Part shown: positions 6,826-13,234 of the stretch, in pieces | Layout of the letters: the number at the start of each line of letters is the position of its first letter | How positions within the stretch are numbered: the stretch's first letter is position 1 | Source: an uncultured Lachnospiraceae bacterium | GTDB taxonomy: Bacteria > Bacillota_A > Clostridia > Lachnospirales > Lachnospiraceae | Direction: 5' to 3' | Length of the DNA: 13,234 nucleotides | NCBI GenBank assembly: GCA_902783205.1 | Contig: CACZQE010000337.1 | Coordinates: 1 to 13,234 of the forward strand | Position numbers and translations under genes: made by a program | Notes under the pieces: generated by a model | Databases searched by the model: none | Seen by the model: only the letters and a program-made list of their open reading frames with translations | Told to the model about the DNA's origin: nothing

Positions 6826-7461
6826 ATGAAAAAGATTATAAAGAAACTGCTGATTCTGGCTATAGCTTTCATGCTCTTCTCACCGTTATTCGGTCTGAAA
6901 GCTGAAGCAAAGAGCATCTACACAAAGAGCAGAGTTACAGACGCTGCAGTGGAGAAGATCCTTGCCAAATGTACCAATGAAAGCATGACAAATGAACAGA
7001 AGCTTGAAAAGGTATACATTTATCTTGTAAAGAATATGAAGTATTCCCACAAAAAGGGAAAGATCAGGATCAAAGTAAGCTCCGCGGACCAGAAAGCAGT
7101 CAATGCCAAGATCGCAGAGATGAAAGCAGCTAAGAGTATTTCTTTCAGCAGCAAGTTCAAGAAAAGATATAAAAATGTACGTACCATGCAGGGAACATGC
7201 TACGATATGTCAGCTGTATTCTGCATCATTGCCAATCATCTTGGCTACAAGGCCGGACTCCACCACGGAAGATATGTCCGCGGTAACCGTTCTACCTGTG
7301 AGCACTGGTGGAATTACGTTGTTATTAACGGCCAGAAGAAATGGTTTGATGTACAGGCTGCCAATGCCAGCTGGAAAGGCCATCATTCCACAAAGGCAAT
7401 CATGAAATTCTACAAAAAATCCAAGGGTTCCAAAGATTGGAAAAAACACCACAGAGGTTAA
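6826..7461 (+). CDS. Secreted transglutaminase-like protein
   Basis: A 211-residue exported, very lysine-rich protein. Residues 1-28 are a signal peptide (KKIIKK, hydrophobic core, end at KAEA). The C-terminal half carries the transglutaminase-like (papain-fold) triad: Cys125 in QGTCYDMSAVF, His160 in EHWWNYV and Asp175 in KWFDVQAA. The segment at about 40-73 (AVEKIL..T.EQKLEKVYIYLVKNMKY) is the helical region usually found just before this core. Such bacterial proteins may act as proteases or cross-linkers of proteins or peptidoglycan; the substrate here is unknown. The ATG at 6826 follows GAGGGGAAAG, and the alternative TTG five codons upstream overlaps that ribosome site. The gene is divergent from the C39-like gene, which encodes another secreted papain-fold protein, and ends in a good terminator. 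Confidence 0.85.
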   Translation: MKKIIKKLLILAIAFMLFSPLFGLKAEAKSIYTKSRVTDAAVEKILAKCTNESMTNEQKLEKVYIYLVKNMKYSHKKGKIRIKVSSADQKAVNAKIAEMKAAKSISFSSKFKKRYKNVRTMQGTCYDMSAVFCIIANHLGYKAGLHHGRYVRGNRSTCEHWWNYVVINGQKKWFDVQAANASWKGHHSTKAIMKFYKKSKGSKDWKKHHRG

Positions 7462-7493
7462 TAAAAAAGCCTGAACTGAACAGTAAAGAGCAG

Positions 7494-7529
7494 GGCTCCG
7501 GAGAGGATAAGTCTACCGGAGCCTTTTTT
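7494..7529 (+). terminator. Intrinsic terminator of the transglutaminase-like gene
   Basis: A perfect 8-bp GC-rich stem, GGCTCCGG (7494-7501) with CCGGAGCC (7516-7523), has a 14-base loop and is followed by six T residues. It separates the transglutaminase-like gene from the mecA operon. Confidence 0.9.
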
Positions 7530-7557
7530 ATCGCAGAAAGCAGTAGTTTCATTCATA

Positions 7558-7586
7558 TTTCCATTCCGGCGGATTCGTGCTATAAT
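7558..7586 (+). promoter_or_regulatory. Extended -10 promoter of the mecA operon
   Basis: TTTCCA (7558-7563, four of six consensus bases) and TATAAT (7581-7586, perfect) are separated by 17 bases. TGC directly before the -10 makes an extended -10. The leader to mecA would be about 38 bases. Confidence 0.65.
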
Positions 7587-7630
7587 TATTAGATAATTGT
7601 ATCTTACAGAGTGTGGGAAGAAGGGATACT

Positions 7631-8380
7631 ATGTTCTTTTGGAAAATTGATGAAGAGACCATACGGTGTCTTATTAATAAAGAAGAAATAGGCAGCATGG
7701 GATATAAGATCGAGGAACTGGAGGAGGACGACGCTGTCATGTCCAGTTTTCTTGATGACATCGTGAATCATTCCACCAGCTTTATACAGTGGAATACGGA
7801 AAACGGTGTACAGGCCTACACGGCCAGGATGCTGCCTTCGGACCAGTTCCTGCTGACCATCAGCTGCACTTTTCAGGATGAACTGATCGATAAGGACCTG
7901 GATATTATCAGGAATATCAGCACACATCTGAAGAATAACCTGTCCGAAGAGCGATTCCATGACATTTATACGGCCAGGGGAGAGCATAAGGAGCAGGCGT
8001 TCGGCGAACTGATCCGGGACCTTCACAGGATTTTTTCGGGAGACTTTGAAAGACCGGAGGAAAAGAACAGCCGAAGTCGCGACCACGTGCTCCGGTCCAG
8101 GATTATCGAATTCGATGACCTGCAGAAGCTGATTGATTACAGCCATCTGATCCGCAGCCACAAAGATATCACGTCAAGGCTTTACAGAAAAGATGACCGC
8201 TATATGCTCATGATGCAGTTCTTTGATTCTCTTAGAAACGATGAGCTCCATCCTCTGCTGGCAGCCGCTTTTGAATTTGACGGGATTCTTAAGGAGTCTG
8301 ATTATGAGGAGTATGTTCTTTCAGAGCATGCAGACCTCCTGATCGATACAGATGCGATCGGAATTCTGGATTCCATGTAA
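7631..8380 (+). CDS. mecA: Adaptor protein MecA (Clp protease adaptor)
   Basis: A 249-residue cytoplasmic adaptor that, in the characterised Bacillus protein, delivers substrates to the ClpC unfoldase and helps assemble ClpC for degradation by ClpP. The N-terminal substrate-recognition domain (about 1-78) shows the family opening KIDEETIRCLI, then a hydrophobic/acidic helix and MLPSDQFLLTIS. A variable acidic linker follows (about 80-155). The C-terminal ClpC-binding domain (about 158-245) has the typical FDDLQKLIDYSHLI, then SRLYRKDDRYMLMM and the ending SEHADLLIDTDAIGIL. The ATG at 7631 is chosen because AGAAGGG lies 5 bases upstream; the earlier in-frame GTG overlaps that site. It is the first gene of a tight operon, 12 bases before the chorismate mutase-ACT gene. 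Its native targets cannot be deduced. Confidence 0.88.
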   Translation: MFFWKIDEETIRCLINKEEIGSMGYKIEELEEDDAVMSSFLDDIVNHSTSFIQWNTENGVQAYTARMLPSDQFLLTISCTFQDELIDKDLDIIRNISTHLKNNLSEERFHDIYTARGEHKEQAFGELIRDLHRIFSGDFERPEEKNSRSRDHVLRSRIIEFDDLQKLIDYSHLIRSHKDITSRLYRKDDRYMLMMQFFDSLRNDELHPLLAAAFEFDGILKESDYEEYVLSEHADLLIDTDAIGILDSM

Positions 8381-8392
8381 AGGAGACAGCTT

Positions 8393-9154
8393 ATGGACCT
8401 GAAGGAAGCGAGAGCCGGTATCGACCGGGTTGACAGAGAGATGCGCAGTCTGTTTACTGAGCGGATGGCTATTGCCGGACAGATTGCCGCCATTAAGGCA
8501 GAAACAGACGATGATATATATAAACCCGACAGGGAACAGGCCATTATAGACAGGCAGACAGAGAATATGGATCCTGATCTGGTCAGGGAGTATACGGCAT
8601 TTATCAGGCGCCTTATGGAAATCAGCAGAAAGTACCAGTATGGCAGGACTATGGAACTTCGGGACTGCTTTCCTTTCTCCTATGAAACAGAGGAGACCGG
8701 CCAGGGAAAAGCGGCCGTGACAAAAGACCTGATGCTGACCGGCGGAGAATTGCCCGACCGCCTCTATGACATCCTGATTGACAGTGACCTTTATATCTGC
8801 CGATACAGGGCGGAAGAGGATGGGGCCGGCTCCGGATGGTTTATCACAGTCACAGATCATATGCTTGTCCTTCCTGATCATAACCGCCTTCTTATCATGT
8901 TCACCTGTCCGGGCGGATACAGTGGTCTTGGAAAGATCCTTACCATGATCTCCGATTACGGGATTGCCGTGACAAGACTGGATACAAGACCTTATACGGA
9001 AAATGGCGACTGTGGCTGCAGATTTTTTGCCGAACTGGCAGCCAATACAGACACAAAGGAAACCCGGGCCATGCTTTTTCAGCTTTCAAAGGAGACGGAA
9101 AGCATGAAAGTCCTGGGCAGTTATAAATGCAGCCATAACCGGGAAAAAGAATGA
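8393..9154 (+). CDS. Chorismate mutase (AroQ type) fused to an ACT domain, lacking prephenate dehydratase
   Basis: A 253-residue cytoplasmic protein. Residues 1-90 form an AroQ chorismate mutase helix bundle, which converts chorismate to prephenate. Judged against the E. coli P-protein, the catalytic set is mostly kept: Arg7, Arg24, Lys35, Arg47, Glu48 and Gln82. The position of E. coli Asp48 appears to be Lys44. Residues about 165-250 match the phenylalanine-binding ACT domain of P-proteins, with IAVTRLDTRP in place of the usual TxxESRP and the ending MKVLGSYK. The roughly 180-residue prephenate dehydratase domain that normally sits between them is replaced by about 75 residues with no visible dehydratase motif; the TRF motif position reads GWF. 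It is probably a feedback-regulated monofunctional mutase or a regulatory protein. The start follows AAAGGAGA. It lies between mecA and an unknown gene. Confidence 0.82.
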   Translation: MDLKEARAGIDRVDREMRSLFTERMAIAGQIAAIKAETDDDIYKPDREQAIIDRQTENMDPDLVREYTAFIRRLMEISRKYQYGRTMELRDCFPFSYETEETGQGKAAVTKDLMLTGGELPDRLYDILIDSDLYICRYRAEEDGAGSGWFITVTDHMLVLPDHNRLLIMFTCPGGYSGLGKILTMISDYGIAVTRLDTRPYTENGDCGCRFFAELAANTDTKETRAMLFQLSKETESMKVLGSYKCSHNREKE

Positions 9155-9170
9155 TAAAGGAGAACTGTTT

Positions 9171-9878
9171 ATGACAGAGTTTACAGAAGAGAAATCCTTT
9201 GACCGGGACGCTTACATGGCCCTGATCAGCAGAATCAGATATGACAAGGGGGATGCGGCATCCTATGAAAACATGCTCAACTTCCTCTGGAATTATGTGA
9301 CCGATCCTGACAGCCTGGAAGACAGGGAAGGAATCCTGGAGGAATATCTGCATTGGAGCAGGCAGCTCTGCGACAGATGTTATATCCATATGCCCCATGA
9401 CCTGCCCTATGTACAGATCAGAAAGTGCTATGAGTGCACCGTTCTTCTCTTCCTGGGCAGGACTGCTGAGGGGGAAGAAGTGATAAGGGAAATAGGAGAA
9501 GAGTCCTTTCAGCAGGACGGACCGGCTCCCAAAGCCATCATGCTTCAGAACGGAAAGATACACCGGCCCATGTCAAGACTATTCATTATCTATAACTATG
9601 CAAAGTATTACAGCCATTTCGGCATGGCGGATGCTCTTTCATCCCTGAAAGACCGTTTCGCCTATGCCTTTACGGAATTCGCGGACGGCAGTCACGACAG
9701 CCATGATGCCTTTTTAAAGAGCCAGATGGAAGAAGACCCGCCCATGATTCCCTATCCGGTTTATGATCGTGTCTATAACATGGAAGGAGCCGGAAGAGGC
9801 TTTTATATCTATTATGATCCTGAAAAGCAGATGCCAGTCGGCAAATGTATGGGACCGGACAGCAGGACCACATCCTGA
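9171..9878 (+). CDS. Hypothetical protein, third gene of the mecA operon
   Basis: A 235-residue protein I do not recognise. It has no signal peptide or membrane segment and appears mainly helical, with many acidic and aromatic residues. Notable features are a pair of cysteines in KCYECTVLLFLG at about 84-95 and a helical stretch rich in tyrosine, RLFIIYNYAKYYSHFG. A proline-rich patch (EEDPPMIPYPVYD) leads to a C-terminal beta-like segment, GFYIYYDPEKQMP. The helical pairs could be compatible with a TPR-like fold, but I see no clean repeat. An AAAGGAG ribosome site lies a few bases before the ATG. The gene starts 16 bases after the chorismate mutase-ACT gene, so it is almost certainly co-transcribed with it and mecA. 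No terminator with a T run follows. The coding call rests on length, ribosome site and operon spacing. Confidence 0.75.
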   Translation: MTEFTEEKSFDRDAYMALISRIRYDKGDAASYENMLNFLWNYVTDPDSLEDREGILEEYLHWSRQLCDRCYIHMPHDLPYVQIRKCYECTVLLFLGRTAEGEEVIREIGEESFQQDGPAPKAIMLQNGKIHRPMSRLFIIYNYAKYYSHFGMADALSSLKDRFAYAFTEFADGSHDSHDAFLKSQMEEDPPMIPYPVYDRVYNMEGAGRGFYIYYDPEKQMPVGKCMGPDSRTTS

Positions 9879-9931
9879 TCCGCAATTTGTCAGGGATCAT
9901 CACTGTAAGAACCGCTAAATGTAAAATGTGT

Positions 9932-9956
9932 CTGATCAGCGTTATCAGTCTATAAT
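9932..9956 (+). promoter_or_regulatory. Candidate metY promoter region with a small inverted repeat
   Basis: A perfect TATAAT at 9951-9956 lies 24 bases before the metY start. No good -35 is visible at the right distance. CTGAT (9932-9936) and ATCAG (9944-9948) form a short inverted repeat directly upstream of the -10, where a regulator could bind. The 102-base gap before metY has no room for a SAM-I riboswitch or T-box leader downstream of this -10. Confidence 0.4.
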
Positions 9957-9980
9957 CAAAATTCGGGAGGTAAAAACATA

Positions 9981-11264
9981 ATGAGCAGCTATTCCATCGA
10001 TACCAAATGTGTACAGGGAGGATACAGACCGGAGAACGGAGAGCCCAGGCAGGTGCCGATCATCCAGAGTACGACATACAAATACGACACCAGCGAGGCT
10101 ATGGGTAAGCTTTTTGACCTGGAGGCAGAAGGCTACTTTTACACCAGGCTGCAAAATCCGACCAACGACACGGTGGCTAAGAAGATCTGCGAACTTGAGG
10201 GCGGAACAGCGGCTATGCTGACATCATCCGGCCAGGCAGCATCCTTTTATGCTGTATTCAACATCGCTTCCTGCGGTGACCATATTGTTTCGTCTTCTTC
10301 CATCTATGGCGGAACCTATAATCTTTTCGCAGTGACCATGAAGAGAATGGGTATCGAATTTACATTTGTTTCTCCCGACTGCACGGAGGAAGAACTTGAT
10401 GCGGCTTTCAGGCCCAACACCAAAGCCGTATTCGGCGAGACCATCGCCAATCCGGCCCTGACGGTCCTGGATATTGAAAAGTTCGCCAATGCCGCCCACG
10501 CCCATGGTGTGCCGCTGATCATCGATAACACTTTCGCAACCCCTGTCAACTGCAGGCCTTTTGAGTGGGGTGCCGATATCGTGACCCATTCCACTACCAA
10601 GTACATGGACGGCCACGGAGCAGGTGTCGGCGGATGCATTGTGGACAGCGGAAACTTTGACTGGACCAGATACCCGGATAAGTACCCGGGACTGTGCACA
10701 CCTGATGAGAGCTATCACGGAGTGGTCTATACGGAACGGTTCGGTCTGGGCGGCGCATTTATCACAAAGGCTACGGCCCAGCTTATGAGAGATTTCGGCT
10801 CCATCCAGTCTCCCCAGAATGCCTTTTTACTCAACCTGGGACTGGAGAGTCTGCATGTCCGTATGAAGCGCCACAGTGAAAACGGTATGGCAGTCGCAAA
10901 GTTCCTCTCAGAGCATGAGAAGGTGACCTATGTAAATTACTGCGGTCTTGAGGGAGACCGCTACCATGAGCTGGCCAAAAAGTATCTGCCGAACGGATCG
11001 TGCGGCGTGGTCAGCTTCGGAGTCAAGGGTGGAAGAAAAGCTGCGGAAGCATTTATGAAGTATATGAAACTGGGTGCGATCGAGACCCACGTGGCTGATG
11101 CCAGGACCTGCTGCCTGCATCCGGCAAGCGCGACACACCGTCAGATGAATGACGATGAACTTGAAGCCTGCGGCGTAAAACCGGACCTGATCCGTTATTC
11201 ATGCGGTCTGGAAGCGGCAGAAGACCTGATTGCCGATCTGGCACAGGCCCTTGACCGGATCTGA
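9981..11264 (+). CDS. metY: O-acetylhomoserine sulfhydrylase (PLP-dependent, Cys/Met metabolism family)
   Basis: A 427-residue cytoplasmic enzyme of the Cys/Met metabolism PLP family, the usual length for MetY. It forms homocysteine from O-acetylhomoserine and sulfide, or methionine with methanethiol, so it joins sulfur uptake to methionine synthesis. Key features are the N-terminal YFYTRLQNPT substrate/phosphate region (52-61), TSSGQAA (81-87), IDNTFATPV (181-189) and the PLP lysine Lys207 in HSTTKYMDGHG. The ending ASATHRQM and IRYSCGLE is typical of the O-acetylhomoserine subgroup. A GGGAGG site lies 10 bases before the ATG. It appears to be a single-gene unit, although no clear terminator separates it from either neighbour. 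Methionine gamma-lyase is related and is the main alternative. Confidence 0.88.
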   Translation: MSSYSIDTKCVQGGYRPENGEPRQVPIIQSTTYKYDTSEAMGKLFDLEAEGYFYTRLQNPTNDTVAKKICELEGGTAAMLTSSGQAASFYAVFNIASCGDHIVSSSSIYGGTYNLFAVTMKRMGIEFTFVSPDCTEEELDAAFRPNTKAVFGETIANPALTVLDIEKFANAAHAHGVPLIIDNTFATPVNCRPFEWGADIVTHSTTKYMDGHGAGVGGCIVDSGNFDWTRYPDKYPGLCTPDESYHGVVYTERFGLGGAFITKATAQLMRDFGSIQSPQNAFLLNLGLESLHVRMKRHSENGMAVAKFLSEHEKVTYVNYCGLEGDRYHELAKKYLPNGSCGVVSFGVKGGRKAAEAFMKYMKLGAIETHVADARTCCLHPASATHRQMNDDELEACGVKPDLIRYSCGLEAAEDLIADLAQALDRI

Positions 11265-11336
11265 TCCGGCCGGGAGGCATGGCATGACCATGACTCAGGA
11301 GTCTGACAGCACAGGAAGACTGAAGGTGAATTTATT

Positions 11337-11744
11337 ATGGAACGAATTGTTAACAGCTTTGTTGTGGCCATTGCAAGGGCACACAGCTATTTCTTAAGTT
11401 TAAATGACGCGAATGAAGCAAGCTTTTCCGATAAACAGCTGCATTTTATCGTAATCGGACTGGTGGGCATGGCAATGCTTCTTGTGATCTATCCGCTCTT
11501 TAAACTGTTAAGCAGAAACCATGTTCTGATCATTGCATTTATTTACGTGTTTACTCTTGTCCTGGGTATGACATTTGCCATAGAGCTGGGGCAGAGGATT
11601 TCAGGAAGCGGGACCATGGAATTCGGAGACATAGTGTTCGGTATCTGCGGATTCCTGCTTATGTTCATTATATTTGCCGTGATCCGTGAGATCATCATGG
11701 CGATATGGCGGCTGATCAGCGGCGTGGTTTCCGGCGAAAATTAG
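11337..11744 (+). CDS. Small VanZ-like integral membrane protein
   Basis: A 135-residue protein with about three membrane helices (roughly 36-58, 62-82 and 96-118). The pattern DKQLHF at 32-37, ELGQ at 83-86 and an aspartate at 98 followed by a glycine-rich helix (VFGICGFLLMF) resembles the VanZ-like family, whose members carry DKxxHF, E-x-x-Q and D-x-x-x-N/G at these relative places. VanZ itself gives low-level teicoplanin resistance, but most family members have no known role, so function is not assigned. The ATG at 11337 follows AAGGTG by 8 bases. The response regulator starts 10 bases after the stop codon, so this gene heads or belongs to the two-component operon and may be a target or membrane partner of that system. 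The preceding 72 bases show no clear promoter. Confidence 0.72.
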   Translation: MERIVNSFVVAIARAHSYFLSLNDANEASFSDKQLHFIVIGLVGMAMLLVIYPLFKLLSRNHVLIIAFIYVFTLVLGMTFAIELGQRISGSGTMEFGDIVFGICGFLLMFIIFAVIREIIMAIWRLISGVVSGEN

Positions 11745-11754
11745 GAGATGCAGG

Positions 11755-12435
11755 ATGAATAATCTTAAAATACTTGTAGCAGATGACGAAAGCAGGATGC
11801 GTAAGCTGGTCCGGGATTTCCTGAGAAAAGAGGGATATGACGTCGTAGAAGCGGCGGACGGTGAAGAAGCTCTTGACATCTTTTATAATGACAGATCCTT
11901 AAGCCTGATCATCTGCGACGTGATGATGCCGAAAGCAGACGGCTTCGAAGTGGTACGGGAAATTCGTCAGACCTCGGATATACCGATTATCATGCTGACT
12001 GCAAAAGGAGATGAGCGGGATGAGCTCAACGGTTTTGACCTGGGCGTGGATGAATACATATCCAAGCCTTTCAGCCCCAAGATCCTTGTAGCCAGAGTGG
12101 AGGCCATCTTAAGGCGGTCCGGCTCCCTGGACGGGCAGGATGTGATCGAAGCCGGCGGTATTGAAATGAATCTGGCGGCCCATGAAGTCAGGATTGACGG
12201 AGAGCCGGTCACACTGAGCTTTAAAGAGTTTGAACTCCTCAATTATTTTGTGGTTAATCAGGGTGTGGCACTCTCCAGGGAGAAGATCCTCAACAATGTA
12301 TGGAACTATGACTACTATGGAGATGCCAGGACCATTGATACCCATGTAAAGAAGCTTCGCAGCAAACTGGGAAGCAAGGGAGATTACATCAAGACCATCT
12401 GGGGTATGGGATATAAATTTGAAGTAACTGAATAG
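11755..12435 (+). CDS. OmpR/PhoB-family response regulator
   Basis: A 226-residue cytoplasmic transcription factor. The receiver domain (about 4-117) has the acidic pair Asp10/Asp11, the phosphorylation site Asp55 in LIICDVMMP, Thr82 in IIMLTAK and Lys104 in YISKPFSP, so it is fully equipped for phosphotransfer. The C-terminal winged-helix domain (about 130-223) carries the family pattern LSFKEFELLNYF, SREKILNNVW and ARTIDTHVKKLRSKLG, with the ending IKTIWGMGYKF. The overall form is that of PhoB-, WalR- or VanR-like regulators; the exact ortholog cannot be named. GGAG and AGG ribosome elements lie directly upstream. Its partner kinase starts 58 bases downstream, and the tandem palindrome sits in that gap. 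Target genes are unknown; the VanZ-like gene and its own operon are natural candidates. Confidence 0.95.
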   Translation: MNNLKILVADDESRMRKLVRDFLRKEGYDVVEAADGEEALDIFYNDRSLSLIICDVMMPKADGFEVVREIRQTSDIPIIMLTAKGDERDELNGFDLGVDEYISKPFSPKILVARVEAILRRSGSLDGQDVIEAGGIEMNLAAHEVRIDGEPVTLSFKEFELLNYFVVNQGVALSREKILNNVWNYDYYGDARTIDTHVKKLRSKLGSKGDYIKTIWGMGYKFEVTE

Positions 12436-12444
12436 TTTGATTAT

Positions 12445-12478
12445 AATAACATGTTATTTTCACGAATAACATGTTATT
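12445..12478. repeat. Tandem identical 14-bp palindromes between response regulator and kinase genes
   Basis: AATAACATGTTATT occurs at 12445-12458 and again at 12465-12478, with a 6-base spacer TTCACG. Each copy is a perfect palindrome and the copies are exactly 20 bases apart, about two helical turns. As a pair of operators they could bind a dimeric regulator side by side. In RNA the first copy can pair with the second as a 14-bp stem with a 6-base loop ending 4 bases before the kinase ribosome site, which could act as an attenuator or weak terminator. The purpose is not proven. Confidence 0.8.
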
Positions 12479-12493
12479 TTATAAGGAGCTCTT

Positions 12494-13234
12494 ATGACAA
12501 AATCTATCCGATTCAAAATGACCATGATCCTGATTGCCATTATCGGCGCCATGATCCTTGTTTCCTCCATCTGTAATTTCTTTTTTGCCGAAAAGTATTA
12601 CAGGTACTCGGAAAGGTCGGCCCTGATCAGTACTTATGATCATATCAACGATATAGTGACTCAGGAGAACAGATCTGACGAAGAGATACAGGATATGATC
12701 GCCGACTACATCAATCAGACCCAGATCAAGATCACGGTGGCAAAGCCTGATGAGAAGGGAACAGCTTTTTCCTTCTATCAGAGTAATCTTCTCTATGACG
12801 CCCGGATGGATGAGAAAGTCCTGAATCACCTTCTGATTGTCCGCGACCACCTGCAAGGCTACTGGGAAAGGATGGATGAAGGGGATGAAACGGTTAAGGA
12901 AGAACTGGATCAGATGAGGAAATCGGATGATCCCGATCAGGCATTTCTTGCGGATCTGATAGAAAACCATTACTGTATTACCTATGACAATGTTGAACAT
13001 CCCACCGGCATGTATCTGCTGGGTATGGCCGGGGACGAATACTTTGTTGAACTTCGTGTGGCAATGGCGGGAATCCGGGAAAGCGCCAGGATCAGCAGCC
13101 GTCTCTTCCTTTATGTCGGACTTGTGGGCATACTGCTCGGGACAGCAGCCATTCTTGCTTTTTCCGCATCCTTTACCAAACCCATCAAACAGATGGCAAG
13201 GACAGCGGATCAGATGGCTGCCCTGCATTTTGAC
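12494..13234 (+). CDS. Sensor histidine kinase, N-terminal part (3' truncated by window)
   Basis: The first 247 residues of a membrane sensor kinase that runs off the window edge. One membrane helix at about 9-31 (MTMILIAIIGAMILV) is followed by an extracellular sensor region of about 170 residues (32-200). This region is acidic and has no domain I recognise. A second helix lies at about 203-226 (LFLYVGLVGILLG), and the start of a HAMP linker, FTKPIKQMARTADQM, follows at 227. The HisKA and ATPase domains lie outside. An AAGGAG ribosome site is 5 bases before the ATG at 12494. The gene directly follows the OmpR-family regulator, its expected partner, although the tandem palindrome separates them and could set a different expression level. 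The kinase identity rests on topology, HAMP start and gene order. Confidence 0.88.
   Translation, partial: MTKSIRFKMTMILIAIIGAMILVSSICNFFFAEKYYRYSERSALISTYDHINDIVTQENRSDEEIQDMIADYINQTQIKITVAKPDEKGTAFSFYQSNLLYDARMDEKVLNHLLIVRDHLQGYWERMDEGDETVKEELDQMRKSDDPDQAFLADLIENHYCITYDNVEHPTGMYLLGMAGDEYFVELRVAMAGIRESARISSRLFLYVGLVGILLGTAAILAFSASFTKPIKQMARTADQMAALHFD

Noticed and set aside
6603..6905. Plus-strand frame of 100 codons across the divergent promoter region
   Set aside because: It runs through the promoter and leader of the transglutaminase-like gene, overlaps its signal peptide in another frame and has no ribosome site.
9879..9980. Possible SAM riboswitch or T-box upstream of metY
   Set aside because: The gap is only 102 bases, the likely -10 is 24 bases from the start codon, and no terminator hairpin or riboswitch core is visible.
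11250..11330. Possible terminator after metY
   Set aside because: Short palindromes such as CCGGATC-T-GATCCGG and GACTC-AG-GAGTC are present, but no T run follows them, so an intrinsic terminator is not supported.
12479..13228. 249-codon minus-strand open frame opposite the sensor kinase
   Set aside because: The plus strand encodes a membrane kinase start with a ribosome site directly after its response regulator; the antisense frame has no support.
1..13234. CRISPR array, tRNA or rRNA genes, insertion sequences, phage or defence genes
   Set aside because: No regularly spaced repeats, no cloverleaf or ribosomal RNA patterns, and no transposase or integrase motifs were seen on either strand.

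Overview
The window reads as a chromosomal segment of an anaerobic, low-to-moderate GC Firmicute, most likely a clostridium of the Lachnospiraceae type. The reasons are an [FeFe]-hydrogenase maturase (HydF), a MecA-type Clp adaptor, strong AGGAGG-like ribosome binding sites, Gram-positive signal peptides and hairpin-plus-T-run terminators. The genus cannot be fixed from the sequence. No rRNA, tRNA, CRISPR array, insertion sequence or phage module was seen, and no intergenic stretch exceeds about 275 bases.

Layout. (1) 2-2672, plus strand: the 3' part of hydF, followed after 7 bases by an ABC-F ATPase whose short first ATPase half resembles ribosome-protection ABC-F proteins. (2) 2763-4019: proA, with its own candidate promoters, closed by a strong nested-hairpin terminator. 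(3) 4206-6552, minus strand: a cytoplasmic HExxH (zincin-like) protein of unknown role, and a secreted protein with SH3-like, possible ricin-like and C39-like cysteine peptidase regions. Each has its own terminator, and the -35 of the first overlaps the terminator hairpin of the second. (4) 6826-7461, plus strand: a small secreted transglutaminase-like protein divergent from the C39-like gene. (5) 7631-9878: an apparent three-gene operon of mecA, a chorismate mutase-ACT fusion lacking prephenate dehydratase, and an unknown protein. (6) 9981-11264: an O-acetylhomoserine sulfhydrylase (metY-like). (7) 11337-13234: a small VanZ-like membrane protein, an OmpR-family response regulator and the 5' part of its sensor kinase. 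Two identical 14-bp palindromes lie between regulator and kinase.

Functional picture. Most of the window is core metabolism and housekeeping: hydrogenase assembly, proline, methionine/cysteine and aromatic biosynthesis, and regulated proteolysis. The less ordinary parts are the two divergent secreted papain-fold proteins, the unassigned zincin, the chorismate mutase-ACT protein beside mecA, and the duplicated palindrome inside the two-component operon. No clearly new multi-gene system is visible. These parts are the best leads.
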